From: an archaeon
Lineage (GTDB): Archaea; Thermoproteota; Nitrososphaeria; Nitrososphaerales; UBA183
DNA: 23,396 nt
Reading direction: 5' to 3'
Assembly (NCBI GenBank): GCA_021788415.1
Contig: JAJYKR010000005.1
Span: 1-23,396, forward strand
Both the position numbers and the translations under genes were made by a program. Below are positions 15,821 to 22,664 of the stretch, in pieces. The notes under the pieces are model-generated. The model had not been told where the DNA came from. It did no database searches and saw only the letters and a list, made by a program, of their open reading frames with translations. The stretch's first letter is position 1. Each line of letters begins with the position of its first letter.

Positions 15821-15909
15821 ACGTAACGCCCTTGTCGGCTGGCTCGTCTGGCGGAGGCCAGCGGTGGTCCGATGCACTTTGCAGGGTGTAACTGGCGCCG
15901 GGACTGGGA

Positions 15910-15933
15910 CTTTCATCCCCTCTGCGAGAGGAT
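15910..15933 (-). other. tRNA-Ser intron 2, 24 nt, T loop position 59/60
   Basis: The precursor forms a bulge-helix-bulge. Exon TTCA pairs with intron TGAA as the 4-bp central helix. The 5' bulge is AAA and the 3' bulge is AGT, each 3 nt. The inner helix TCCTCTC/GAGGGGA has a GCA loop. Cutting after the second base of each bulge removes 24 nt and restores the loop TTCAAAT. Confidence 0.85.
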
Positions 15934-15967
15934 TTTGAACCCAGATCCCGCTTTCGCGAGACAGGCT

Positions 15968-15980
15968 AGCTGGTGTTGGT
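15968..15980 (-). other. tRNA-Ser intron 1, 13 nt, canonical position 37/38
   Basis: Anticodon-loop CTGG (32-35) pairs with intron CCAG as a 4-bp central helix. The bulges are AAA and CTA, cut after the second base of each. The inner part is only a 6-nt loop, so this is a relaxed bulge-helix-loop form. The removed piece is ACCAACACCAGCT. Confidence 0.85.
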
Positions 15981-16041
15981 TTCCAGGCCTGCGCCCTACC
16001 AGATTAGGCGATCCCGGCGTTCGCCAGCCCGGAGGCGGCCG

Positions 16042-16049
16042 CTTAAAAC
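16042..16049 (-). promoter_or_regulatory. Probable TATA box of tRNA-Ser
   Basis: The minus strand reads GGTTTTAAGC, centred about 27 bases before the tRNA 5' end at 16018. This allows independent transcription with little or no 5' leader. It lies just before and across the end of cbf5. Confidence 0.5.
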
Positions 16050-16050
16050 C

Positions 16051-17049
16051 TCAACTCGGCGGAACGACGCGTCCGGCCTGGGCCTTCTTCCCGGACTGAC
16101 TCTTCCAGAGTCTGGGGTAGGTCCCAGCCTTCATGACGACCCGCTCTGTGGTCGAGGCGAGCCCCCGGCGGAGCGACTTCATCTCGTCCGAGGGCAAGAG
16201 CGCCTTCCCGATGGCGACGAGCTCCATTTTGGGGCTCATCAGCGCTATCGTGTCGTCCTTCTTGATGCCCTGGGAGATGGAGAGTATCCCCGGCATCCCG
16301 AGGCGGGCGCCGTGGCAGATTGCGTCGACAGCGGAGTCGCGCATCACTATCCTCCCGAGGTCTCCGAGGCACTCCTCGATCGGCCGGACGAGCTTCCTAA
16401 GGGGTCCCTCGTCCCCTCCCTTCAGCCGGAAGACGGCGTCGTTCAGCTGATGCAGGGTGACCAGCCCGGACGCCTCGCCCAGCGGGCCGACCTTGGTCCT
16501 CCGGAGCTCTACCATCGTAGCTCCCACCCCGAGGACCTCCCCCACGTCGTAGACGAGCTTCCTGATGTAGGTCCCCGATTCGCACAGGACCCTGAAGAGG
16601 TGGAGGTTCCCGCTCGACTCCGTGAGCTCGAATTCGTGGACCGTCCTGCTCCTGGTCTGCCTGCTTACAGAGGATCGCTGGGGGGGCCTCTGGAAGATCT
16701 CCCCTGTGAACTCTTCGACAGCGGATCGCAGCTGCTTGGCAGGGACGGACGAGTGCACTCTCATCACCCCGCGATACTCCTTCGGGAAGAGGAGGAGGAG
16801 GCTCAGGGCCCGTGTGGACTGTCCCAGCCCGATCGGGAGCACGCCGGAGACCGGAGGGTCGAGGGTCCCGCTGTGCCCCGCCTTGCTCACGCCGAGGAGC
16901 TTCTTGGTCCAGGCCACAACCTCGTGGCTCGTGGGCCCCCGGGGCTTGTCCAGCGTGACCAGTCCGTACTCGAGCATCTCCTTGGCTGGCCTCTGGGAGG
17001 GAGGGGACCCGTGTTCTGGGTCGGTGGGCTCTTCGTCGAGGATGATCAT
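16051..17049 (-). CDS. cbf5: tRNA/rRNA pseudouridine synthase Cbf5 (H/ACA RNP catalytic subunit)
   Basis: The catalytic protein of archaeal H/ACA ribonucleoproteins; it converts uridine to pseudouridine in rRNA and in tRNA position 55. There are 332 residues from the ATG at 17049. The TruB-type catalytic domain shows LVTLDKPRGPTSHEVVAW, HSGTLDPPVSGVLPIGLG with catalytic Asp64, and LHLFRVLCESGTYIRKLVYDVGEVLG. A C-terminal PUA domain follows (AVDAICHGARLGMPGIL, DDTIALMSPKMELVAIGKAL). The last segment is basic (LWKSQSGKKAQAGR). The frame stays open upstream to 17472, but that part is a shadow of cmk. The start lies 17 bases after the cmk stop. Confidence 0.95.
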   Translation of the reverse strand: MIILDEEPTDPEHGSPPSQRPAKEMLEYGLVTLDKPRGPTSHEVVAWTKKLLGVSKAGHSGTLDPPVSGVLPIGLGQSTRALSLLLLFPKEYRGVMRVHSSVPAKQLRSAVEEFTGEIFQRPPQRSSVSRQTRSRTVHEFELTESSGNLHLFRVLCESGTYIRKLVYDVGEVLGVGATMVELRRTKVGPLGEASGLVTLHQLNDAVFRLKGGDEGPLRKLVRPIEECLGDLGRIVMRDSAVDAICHGARLGMPGILSISQGIKKDDTIALMSPKMELVAIGKALLPSDEMKSLRRGLASTTERVVMKAGTYPRLWKSQSGKKAQAGRVVPPS

Positions 17050-17066
17050 CTTCGGGGGCTGCAAGT

Positions 17067-17627
17067 TCAGTCCCTTCGGTTCTTCACGTAGTGTATGACT
17101 ATCTCCGCCACCCTTGACTCGTCGATGTTGTCGGTCTCGACCACCAGGTCGAAGGGCTTCAGGTCCCTGCCGAACTCTATGCCGTAGATCTTCTTGTACA
17201 GCTTGTAGTTTTCCTCGTCCCTGACCGAGAGGACATCCTTGCACTTCGAGACAGGGAGCCCGTCCCTCTTCGACATCCTCAATGCCCTGCTCTTGACGCT
17301 CCCTGAAAGCCAGACCTTCAGGCCGTCCTTCGTGAGCCAGGGGACAGGGTAGCTCGTTATAACCACGTCTCCCTTCCTGGCCTTCTGAAGGAGCCGCTCG
17401 TCGACTTCCCTGTCGAAGTCGGAGGAGCGCTTCCTCTCCTGGAGGAACTTCATCCCCTCCCCCTTGTCCCACCAGTCTTCGCCCCCGGGGGTGTAACCTT
17501 CCTCCACTGCCATTTCTTTCAGGACGTCTCCTCCGCCGATCATCGGGGCGCCGAGGGCCACGGAGACTTTCCTCGAGACGCTGGTCTTCCCTACTGCTGG
17601 CATTCCTGAGATGATGATCGCCTTCAA
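17067..17627 (-). CDS. cmk: Cytidylate kinase, archaeal type
   Basis: A nucleoside monophosphate kinase (CMP/dCMP to diphosphate) of 186 residues. The P-loop is GMPAVGKTS near residues 8-16, followed by GGGDVLKEMAVEEGY, the nucleotide-binding segment DFDREVDERLL, and a lid-like arginine-rich SRALRMSKRDG. The start is TTG at 17627, eight bases after the stop of the DUF106-family gene and giving MKAIIISGMPAVGKT. A longer frame begins inside the neighbour and adds no family sequence. The position between DUF106 and cbf5 is the archaeal norm and favours Cmk over another kinase, since the sequence is moderately divergent. Confidence 0.85.
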   Translation of the reverse strand: MKAIIISGMPAVGKTSVSRKVSVALGAPMIGGGDVLKEMAVEEGYTPGGEDWWDKGEGMKFLQERKRSSDFDREVDERLLQKARKGDVVITSYPVPWLTKDGLKVWLSGSVKSRALRMSKRDGLPVSKCKDVLSVRDEENYKLYKKIYGIEFGRDLKPFDLVVETDNIDESRVAEIVIHYVKNRRD

Positions 17628-17635
17628 GTCGAACC

Positions 17636-18559
17636 CTACGGCTGCGTGTGCAGCAGCTTGCTTAGCATCGTGGAGAAGGCGAACGAGCTTAGGAAGTACC
17701 ACCAGAACAGGCTCACCTCGAAGACCGACGGATTCTGGGTCGGCGCGGCGAGGATGGGGATCGGCACTGGGGAATAGGCGACGATCACGCCGTACCCGCC
17801 CAGGAAGGTGGCCATCAGGTAGTAGACTGCGAGGAGAGGAACGAAGGTTATCGCAGTCACTTTCAGCCTGGCAGTCGAGACCTTCGCCTGCTCCTGGCGG
17901 ACCTGGATCTCGCGCTTCTTCAGCTTATCGAGCTTCACCTTGTCGTTGGCGAGCGTCGCCTCGCGCTTCTCCTTGTTGAACGCGTTCACTTCGGCTCTCA
18001 TCCTCCTCTCCTTGCTCAGGTCGACCACCTTCCTGGTGACGAGCTGGGTGACGAGGCCCAGGCTCACCGAGGTCAGGGTCACGAGGACAGTCGAGAGCGG
18101 AGGGGAGTACCCCGGTATGGTGAACGCGGCCACGGCGCTGGCGCTGCCGGAGCTGAAGGTGACAGTGACGGTGTGAGAGCCTGGCGCCGAGCCGGAGGGG
18201 ACCCAGAAGGTGCACCCTTCAAGGAGCCCTGAGGCGCTGGTCCTGCACCCTGGGGTCTGCGCCGTGCTGTTGGTCAGGGCGACGCTCGGAGCGCCGAAGG
18301 TCGCCGTTACGTTGCTGCGGGTCGGGAGGCCCTGTCCTGAGATGGTCACCTGGGTCCCGGCGATGTCGGTGGAGGGGCTGAGGGACACCGTATACGATGA
18401 TGAGCCGATCGTTGTGGTCGCGGTCGCGGCTGACCTGGGGAGGAAGGCGGGGAGGACGACGTAGTAGCCGATGAGGACCGCGAAGAGGATGACCACGACG
18501 TAGGTGACGGTGCGGGACCCCGAACCGGCGGGGGCGGCCTTGTTCTTCTTCGCGCTCAT
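17636..18559 (-). CDS. DUF106/EMC3-like membrane protein with inserted Ig/IPT-like domain
   Basis: An Oxa1-superfamily (EMC3/TMCO1-related) archaeal membrane protein, thought to help insert membrane proteins and typically encoded beside SecY. The 307 residues comprise a first membrane segment (about 18-40), a Ser/Thr/Gly-rich beta-type domain (about 56-149), a second segment (about 155-175), a strongly charged coiled coil (about 178-230, Lys/Arg/Glu-rich), then segments at about 232-252 and 283-300. The domain at 56-149 has the pattern of IPT/TIG or other Ig-like modules (SPSTDIAGTQVTISGQGLPT, GSAPGSHTVTVTF) and two Cys (105, 116). Family members without such a domain are usually near 170-200 residues. 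The ATG at 18559 overlaps the adk stop as ATGA. The family call rests on the C-terminal half and on context. Confidence 0.8.
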   Translation of the reverse strand: MSAKKNKAAPAGSGSRTVTYVVVILFAVLIGYYVVLPAFLPRSAATATTTIGSSSYTVSLSPSTDIAGTQVTISGQGLPTRSNVTATFGAPSVALTNSTAQTPGCRTSASGLLEGCTFWVPSGSAPGSHTVTVTFSSGSASAVAAFTIPGYSPPLSTVLVTLTSVSLGLVTQLVTRKVVDLSKERRMRAEVNAFNKEKREATLANDKVKLDKLKKREIQVRQEQAKVSTARLKVTAITFVPLLAVYYLMATFLGGYGVIVAYSPVPIPILAAPTQNPSVFEVSLFWWYFLSSFAFSTMLSKLLHTQP

Positions 18560-19128
18560 TGCCGCGCGCGCTCCAGCATCCCGACCACGGCCTGGGCAGC
18601 CTCGGCCTGCTTGCCTTCAGCGTTCTTGATGATCATCATCGGGGCCCCCGTGAGCGTGGAAGACACGGTGAGGAAGCCCCTGGCGAGCGCCAGCTCCTCC
18701 GCCAGGCTTTCGAGGGTGACCGCGTCCCTGTACCGGCTCTTGTCTGCTGCCCTCCTCCTCGCTACCTCTTCAGGGGAAGCCTCGACGAGCACGAGGTGGG
18801 TCGGCTTCATTGCCCGCACGGCGTCGAAGGGGAGCCCCGGCCAGAACCCCTCCTCAGTCCTGATGAAGAGGTGGGTGTCCACGACGATCGCCTTCCCCTG
18901 CATCTTCGAGATCCTGGTGGCCGCGGCCTTCTGGAGGCGCTTCTGCTTCTCCACTGTCATCTTCCTAATGTCGTCCCTGTTCCTGACCCACTTCAGCGAG
19001 GTCGCGGTTTCGAACATGAGGGTGCCGAAGTTGACGAGCTTCGACCCCCTGAAGCCCGAGACCACCCCGTCGACGACCGTGCTCTTCCCCACCCCGGGGA
19101 TGCCTACGACTATCACGCGAAGGCCCAC
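18556..19128 (-). CDS. adkA: Adenylate kinase, archaeal type
   Basis: The enzyme interconverts AMP, ATP and ADP. Its 190 residues belong to the archaeal family, with P-loop GIPGVGKST (residues 9-17), VNFGTLMFETA, the charged RNRDDIRKMTVEKQKRLQ segment, VVDTHLFIRTEEGFWPGLP and a C-terminal VGMLE helix. The start is GTG at 19128, three bases after the secY stop (TAG-CCT-GTG). It lies in the normal archaeal place between secY and DUF106. Confidence 0.95.
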   Translation of the reverse strand: MGLRVIVVGIPGVGKSTVVDGVVSGFRGSKLVNFGTLMFETATSLKWVRNRDDIRKMTVEKQKRLQKAAATRISKMQGKAIVVDTHLFIRTEEGFWPGLPFDAVRAMKPTHLVLVEASPEEVARRRAADKSRYRDAVTLESLAEELALARGFLTVSSTLTGAPMMIIKNAEGKQAEAAQAVVGMLERARQ

Positions 19129-19131
19129 AGG

Positions 19132-20571
19132 CTAGCCAGCTCCTATCAGCCCCGCCAGGGCAGGGGATACCTCCTCCACCTGCTCCTTGAGCAGCATCTG
19201 ATAGTACTGGAGGATGATGTCGACCATCAGGAGTATGCCTATGCCTGTCCCGAAGACCCCGAAAAGGTCCGAGACCCCGGCTACGAGACCGATCAGGATC
19301 CCGCCGATTATCGTAAGCGTCGGTATGTACCTGTTGAGCATCTGCTCTATGGAGAGCCCCGTGCGCCTGAAGCCTGGGACCTGGACGTCCGCGTCCATGA
19401 GGTTCTTCGCGACTGCCCGCGGGTTGAGGCCGCCGATCTCCACCCAGAGCCTCGCGAAGATCACGGCCATGCCCACGAGGTAGAGGAGGTAGATCACGGA
19501 GTGGACTGGGTCGGCGATCGTCTGGTTCACCCCCTGGGGGGCGGTCATGTAGTAGGTGATGCCTCCTGTGGGGTAGGAGCTCGCCGTGGTGGAGTTGGTC
19601 GACTTCGGGAACTGCGCGAGCAGGCTGAGCCAGAAGGGCGGGTTGCCGCCGCCCACATAGTTGTAAAGGAGCCTCGAGAAGAAGGTCACGTTCGCCCCGA
19701 GGGCGGAGACGAGGATGACAGGGATGTTGGACACGTAGAGGAGCTTGATCGGGTAGACCCCCTGGAACCCCCTGTACTTTATGGAGGTGATGGGGAGCTC
19801 GACCCTGATCCCCTCGATGTAGATCAGGACCAGGATCATTACGATGGTGAGAGAGAACGTGAGGAGGCTGGGGTACTTGAACTCCCGGACGATGACGCTG
19901 CCAAGGCTGTTGCTGAAGAAGGCGCTGATGGCCGCAGGGATGAACCCGAAGTAGGCCGTGGTCGTGGAGGTGAGGGCGAAGGTAATCGGCGAGAAAGTGT
20001 ACCACATCACGGTCTGGCAGACCCCTGCGAGGATGAACAGGCTGACCCCGCTCCCGATCCCCCACCCCTTCTGGATGAGCTCGTCGAGGAGCAGGACGAG
20101 GACGCTGGCAACGAAGAGCTGGACGAAGACTACCAGCGCCTGGGTCTGGCCAAGGACCCCCAGGGCGCCCCCGTAGATGTATGCCAGCGACTCCCCTACT
20201 ATCACTATGAAGGTGAGCAGCTTCGTCGCCGAGCCGAATATCGCCCTGTCCCCCGAGTCGCTCATGTCGAGCTTGATTATGTCGCTCCCCACAAGCAGCT
20301 GGAGGATGAGCCCCGCTGTCACGATCGGCCCGATGCCGAGCTCCATCAGCGTGCCCTGGGTAGAGGCGAAGACGACCCTCAGGAATGCGAGCTGGTCGTT
20401 CTGCCCTACCCCGCTGAAGCCGTAGAGTGGGGTCGTCGCCATCACAAGGTAGGCGATGAGGGCTATCCCGGTCCAGACGAACCTCTCGTTGAGGGAAGGC
20501 TTCTTCTCAGGCTTCGGAATCTCAGGGAGGACGGTACCTACATTCTTGATGAAATCGCGCATCGAAGCCAA
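19132..20571 (-). CDS. secY: Protein translocase subunit SecY
   Basis: The channel subunit of the Sec translocon (Sec61 alpha homologue), crossing the membrane ten times. It has 479 residues. The N-terminus FIKNVGTVLPEIPKPEKKPSLNERFVWTG leads into the first membrane segment. LRVVFASTQGTLMELGIGPIVTAGLILQLL contains the plug and second segment. VEIGGLNPRAVAKNLMDADVQVPGFR holds the cytosolic loop that contacts ribosome or SecA-like partners. The translated start is TTG at 20571, and an ATG three codons later (20562) is equally acceptable. It follows rpl15 by about 10 bases in the ribosomal protein operon. Confidence 0.97.
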   Translation of the reverse strand: MASMRDFIKNVGTVLPEIPKPEKKPSLNERFVWTGIALIAYLVMATTPLYGFSGVGQNDQLAFLRVVFASTQGTLMELGIGPIVTAGLILQLLVGSDIIKLDMSDSGDRAIFGSATKLLTFIVIVGESLAYIYGGALGVLGQTQALVVFVQLFVASVLVLLLDELIQKGWGIGSGVSLFILAGVCQTVMWYTFSPITFALTSTTTAYFGFIPAAISAFFSNSLGSVIVREFKYPSLLTFSLTIVMILVLIYIEGIRVELPITSIKYRGFQGVYPIKLLYVSNIPVILVSALGANVTFFSRLLYNYVGGGNPPFWLSLLAQFPKSTNSTTASSYPTGGITYYMTAPQGVNQTIADPVHSVIYLLYLVGMAVIFARLWVEIGGLNPRAVAKNLMDADVQVPGFRRTGLSIEQMLNRYIPTLTIIGGILIGLVAGVSDLFGVFGTGIGILLMVDIILQYYQMLLKEQVEEVSPALAGLIGAG

Positions 20572-20581
20572 TGCCCGGGGC

Positions 20582-20980
20582 TTACTCCTGGACCAGTATC
20601 TTTCCGCCCGCGGCCTCTATTTTAGCCTGAGCCTTCTTTGTGAAGAAGTCCACCTTCACCTGGTATGCCCCGGTCACCTCGCCGGACCCCAGGAGCTTGC
20701 CTATCCCGAGTGCGGAGAGGTCGAGGGACTTCCCCTTCGCCATGCCGTCCAGCTGGCCGACGTTGACCCACCTCGACGGGCGGACGTACCCTGGCGGCCT
20801 GAACGGGTCGCGGCCGAAATGGTCCGGGTCGTTGATCACCAGCCAGCTCCACTTGTGCTTGTGGAGCCCGGCGTTACCGTGCCCGCCCTGCTTGCCGGAG
20901 TGCCTGTGCTGGCCAATCTGGCCGTAGCCGTGGGTCCTCATACCTCTGTACCGTCTCCCCTTGCGGGCCCTCGTCGGCAG
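20582..20980 (-). CDS. rpl15: 50S ribosomal protein L15, with apparent CTG start
   Basis: A large-subunit protein needed in late assembly. From the first ATG (20941) the product would begin MRTHGYGQIGQHR and lack the basic N-terminus. The frame upstream encodes PTRARKGRRYRG, matching the start of archaeal L15 proteins, and is preceded by CTG at 20980. No ATG, GTG or TTG occurs between the in-frame TGA four codons before PTR and the ATG. A strong AGGAGG lies 10 bases before the CTG, which follows the L30 stop as TGA-G-CTG. With CTG the protein has 132 residues. Other family marks are SGKQGGHGNAGLHKHKW and the C-terminal AAGGKILVQE. Identity is firm; the start is inferred. Confidence 0.93.
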   Translation of the reverse strand: MPTRARKGRRYRGMRTHGYGQIGQHRHSGKQGGHGNAGLHKHKWSWLVINDPDHFGRDPFRPPGYVRPSRWVNVGQLDGMAKGKSLDLSALGIGKLLGSGEVTGAYQVKVDFFTKKAQAKIEAAGGKILVQE

Positions 20981-20981
20981 C

Positions 20982-21446
20982 TCAGATCATCCTCCTGACT
21001 ATCCCTTCCAGATTCGGGTTGTTCCCGAGGATCCCGTGCTCGGTGGACTGCCTCCTCATGGACCGCTTGAAGCCTCCCTTCGGAGGGGCGAGCCTGAAGT
21101 AGGGGAGGACCCCCTTGACCGCGGACAGCCTCAATTGGTCTTTCACCATCTTCGCAGCTAGCTCCTGGTGGTTCTTGAACCCAAGCTTCTTCAGCGAGTC
21201 CTGGTCGAGACCCTTCATCGCGCTGACCATCCCCCTCTTCTTCAGGAGGTCTCCCAGTAGCCCTTCGTCGACTGGGGACCAGGCGATGTAGTCCTTGCAG
21301 AGCCTGAGCATGCCCACGGTGGGCGCGTCGTCGGCGACCACGGAAGCCGAGAACTTCCTCGCCACCCAGAGCTCGTTCAGCGCTTTGCGGACCGGGGCCG
21401 AACTGTTGATCTGCCCGTGGAGGTTGACGACAAGGAGGAGACTCAT
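20982..21446 (-). CDS. rpl30: 50S ribosomal protein L30 (archaeal, L7-like)
   Basis: A large-subunit protein of 154 residues, the long archaeal/eukaryotic form rather than the short bacterial one. It opens LLLVVNLHGQINSSAPVRKALNELWV. Then come DDAPTVGMLRLCKDYIAWSPVD, a mid-part rich in Lys, GGFKRSMRRQSTEHGILGNNP and the end EGIVRRMI. The start is ATG at 21446 with AGGTGA upstream, 10 bases after rps5. Confidence 0.95.
   Translation of the reverse strand: MSLLLVVNLHGQINSSAPVRKALNELWVARKFSASVVADDAPTVGMLRLCKDYIAWSPVDEGLLGDLLKKRGMVSAMKGLDQDSLKKLGFKNHQELAAKMVKDQLRLSAVKGVLPYFRLAPPKGGFKRSMRRQSTEHGILGNNPNLEGIVRRMI
20991..20996 (-). promoter_or_regulatory. Strong Shine-Dalgarno sequence for rpl15
   Basis: AGGAGG inside the last codons of rpl30 stands 10 bases before CTG at 20980 and 49 bases before the first ATG at 20941. 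Its position supports CTG as the real start. Confidence 0.65.
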
Positions 21447-21456
21447 CTACATTCAC

Positions 21457-22080
21457 CTATACGTTGAGCCCGTGGGACTGACGGAAAGCGTCGTAGACGG
21501 CGTTAGCCAGGGACGACATCGTGTTTGTGGAGCCGAAGGTCCTTACCCAGGCGTCCTTGACCCCCGCAAGCTGCAGGAGGTTCTTGAGCGCAGGACCTGC
21601 GACCAGGCCGAGCGCGCGGGGCGCAGGGATGATCTCCACGGTGACGCTCCCCGCCTTCCCCCTGATCTTGTAGGGGACCGAGTGGGGCCTCCCGTCTCTG
21701 CACTCCCAGGAGCCGCAGCCGAGCTTGACCGGTATGATGTTCAGCAGGGCGGCGGTGGTCGCCTTCTCGATGGCCTCCCTCGTCTGCATCGCCTTGCCCT
21801 TGCCGACCCCGAACCATCCTGCTCCGTTGCCGACGGCGACGATTGCAAGGAACCTGGTGAGCTCCCCGGCGTCCGTCTGCTTCTGGACCACGGTCACCCC
21901 GACGATCTCGTTCCTGAGGTCCGGAAGGAGCTTCCTCACTATCTCAGCTTCGCGGACCCGTTGTCCGCTCCTGAATATCTCGTCCAGTGAAGCGATCTTC
22001 CCCTCGTTGACGAGGGCCCCGAGCTTGGTCCTGGGGACCCAGACCTGCTCCTCTTCCTGTCGGTCCCTTCCGTACGACAT
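21457..22080 (-). CDS. rps5: 30S ribosomal protein S5
   Basis: A decoding-region protein of 207 residues. The N-terminal WVPRTKLGALVNEGKIASLDEIFRSG is the archaeal/eukaryotic extension. The double-stranded RNA binding-like domain includes VTVVQKQTDAGELTRFLAIVAVGNGAGWFGVGKGKAMQTREAIEKA. The C-terminal fold includes VTVEIIPAPRALGLVAG and DAWVRTFGSTNTMSSLANAVYDA. ATG at 22080 shares one base with the rpl18 stop (TGATG), indicating coupled translation. Confidence 0.97.
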   Translation of the reverse strand: MSYGRDRQEEEQVWVPRTKLGALVNEGKIASLDEIFRSGQRVREAEIVRKLLPDLRNEIVGVTVVQKQTDAGELTRFLAIVAVGNGAGWFGVGKGKAMQTREAIEKATTAALLNIIPVKLGCGSWECRDGRPHSVPYKIRGKAGSVTVEIIPAPRALGLVAGPALKNLLQLAGVKDAWVRTFGSTNTMSSLANAVYDAFRQSHGLNV

Positions 22081-22664
22081 CAGCTGCTCCCTCCCTTGAT
22101 CGCGGCCTTCACCTTTTCGAACTCTGCGGGATACTCCTCGGGCTTGAACCCTGCCTTCAAAAGAGCGGAGAAGGCCCTTGCGTACCCCTCCTTGTCATCT
22201 GCGGCCAGCTTCGCCGCGTAGTCCGAGATCGACTTGCCGCTCATCCGCTCCTCGCTCGGGAACGCTTCCTCGCCCACGGGGACGGACACCCCGGAGTCGA
22301 GCACCCCCTTGAGGAGGGCGGCGATCCGGGAACCCGCGATGAACGGGACGACCCCGTTGTACGCAACCGCCTCCTTGACCCCCTTCGCCAGGGCCTTCTT
22401 CCCTGCCAGCAGCCCCAGCAGGTAGCATGCGGGGGTGGACTTTGGGGAGCCGCGCCATCCGAGCTTCGCCAGCTCCTTCGAGTGGGCGGACGACAGCACT
22501 AGGTCCCCCTTCACCGTGGGCTTCACGAACTGCGAAGAGACGTTCTTGTTCGATATCCTGACGACGAGGAGGGGCCTCTGGGAGGTTATCGCCCTCTTCC
22601 TGGACCTGTAGTCGGTGACCCCTTCGCGCCTTCTCCTTAGCAGAGGGACGTGGACGGGCTTCAC
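22080..22664 (-). CDS. rpl18: 50S ribosomal protein L18
   Basis: A 5S rRNA-binding protein of 194 residues, the archaeal/eukaryotic L5-like length. Motifs are RRRREGVTDYRSRKRAITSQRPLLVVRISNKN, GWRGSPKSTPACYLLGLLAGKKAL and VVPFIAGSRIAALLKGVLDSGVSVP. The start is GTG at 22664, overlapping the rpl19e stop by four bases (GTGA). Confidence 0.96.
   Translation of the reverse strand: MKPVHVPLLRRRREGVTDYRSRKRAITSQRPLLVVRISNKNVSSQFVKPTVKGDLVLSSAHSKELAKLGWRGSPKSTPACYLLGLLAGKKALAKGVKEAVAYNGVVPFIAGSRIAALLKGVLDSGVSVPVGEEAFPSEERMSGKSISDYAAKLAADDKEGYARAFSALLKAGFKPEEYPAEFEKVKAAIKGGSS

Larger units (their letters stand above)
15893..16018 (-). tRNA. tRNA-Ser(GGA) with two introns and encoded CCA
   Basis: The minus strand folds into a type II tRNA. 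The acceptor GCCGGGA pairs with TCCCGGC, then discriminator G and an encoded CCA. The D arm is GCCT/GGGC with loop AATCTGGTA. The anticodon stem CAGGC/GCCTG encloses loop CTGGAAA with anticodon GGA (15984-15982), reading UCC and UCU. The long variable arm CTCGC-GAAA-GCGGG and G73 are serine traits. The T stem CTGGG/CCCAG encloses spliced loop TTCAAAT. Two introns, of 13 and 24 nt, interrupt the anticodon and T loops. Removal leaves 89 nt including CCA, a normal tRNA-Ser length. It lies between cbf5 and guaB with its own TATA-like box. Confidence 0.93.

Noticed and set aside
15803..15892. The spacer between guaB and tRNA-Ser as a possible small RNA gene.
   Set aside because: Beyond the guaB TATA box I see no convincing fold, box C/D or H/ACA motif.
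15910..15940. The GC-rich hairpin near the tRNA 3' end as a transcription terminator or attachment site.
   Set aside because: It is the inner helix of the T-loop intron and fits a bulge-helix-bulge exactly. No T tract follows and no integrase gene is nearby.
15973..17091. A 372-codon plus-strand open frame opposite cbf5, running into tRNA-Ser.
   Set aside because: It is a shadow of cbf5 with no recognisable motif, and its start lies inside the tRNA.
18559..20625. A 688-codon open frame on the plus strand opposite adk and secY.
   Set aside because: It is the antisense shadow of GC-rich secY and adk, full of Arg, Pro, Glu and Asp low-complexity sequence with no domain. The minus-strand genes are unmistakable.
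20941..20979. ATG at 20941 as the start of L15.
   Set aside because: It removes the conserved basic PTRARKGRRYRG segment and lies 49 bases from the strong Shine-Dalgarno sequence.
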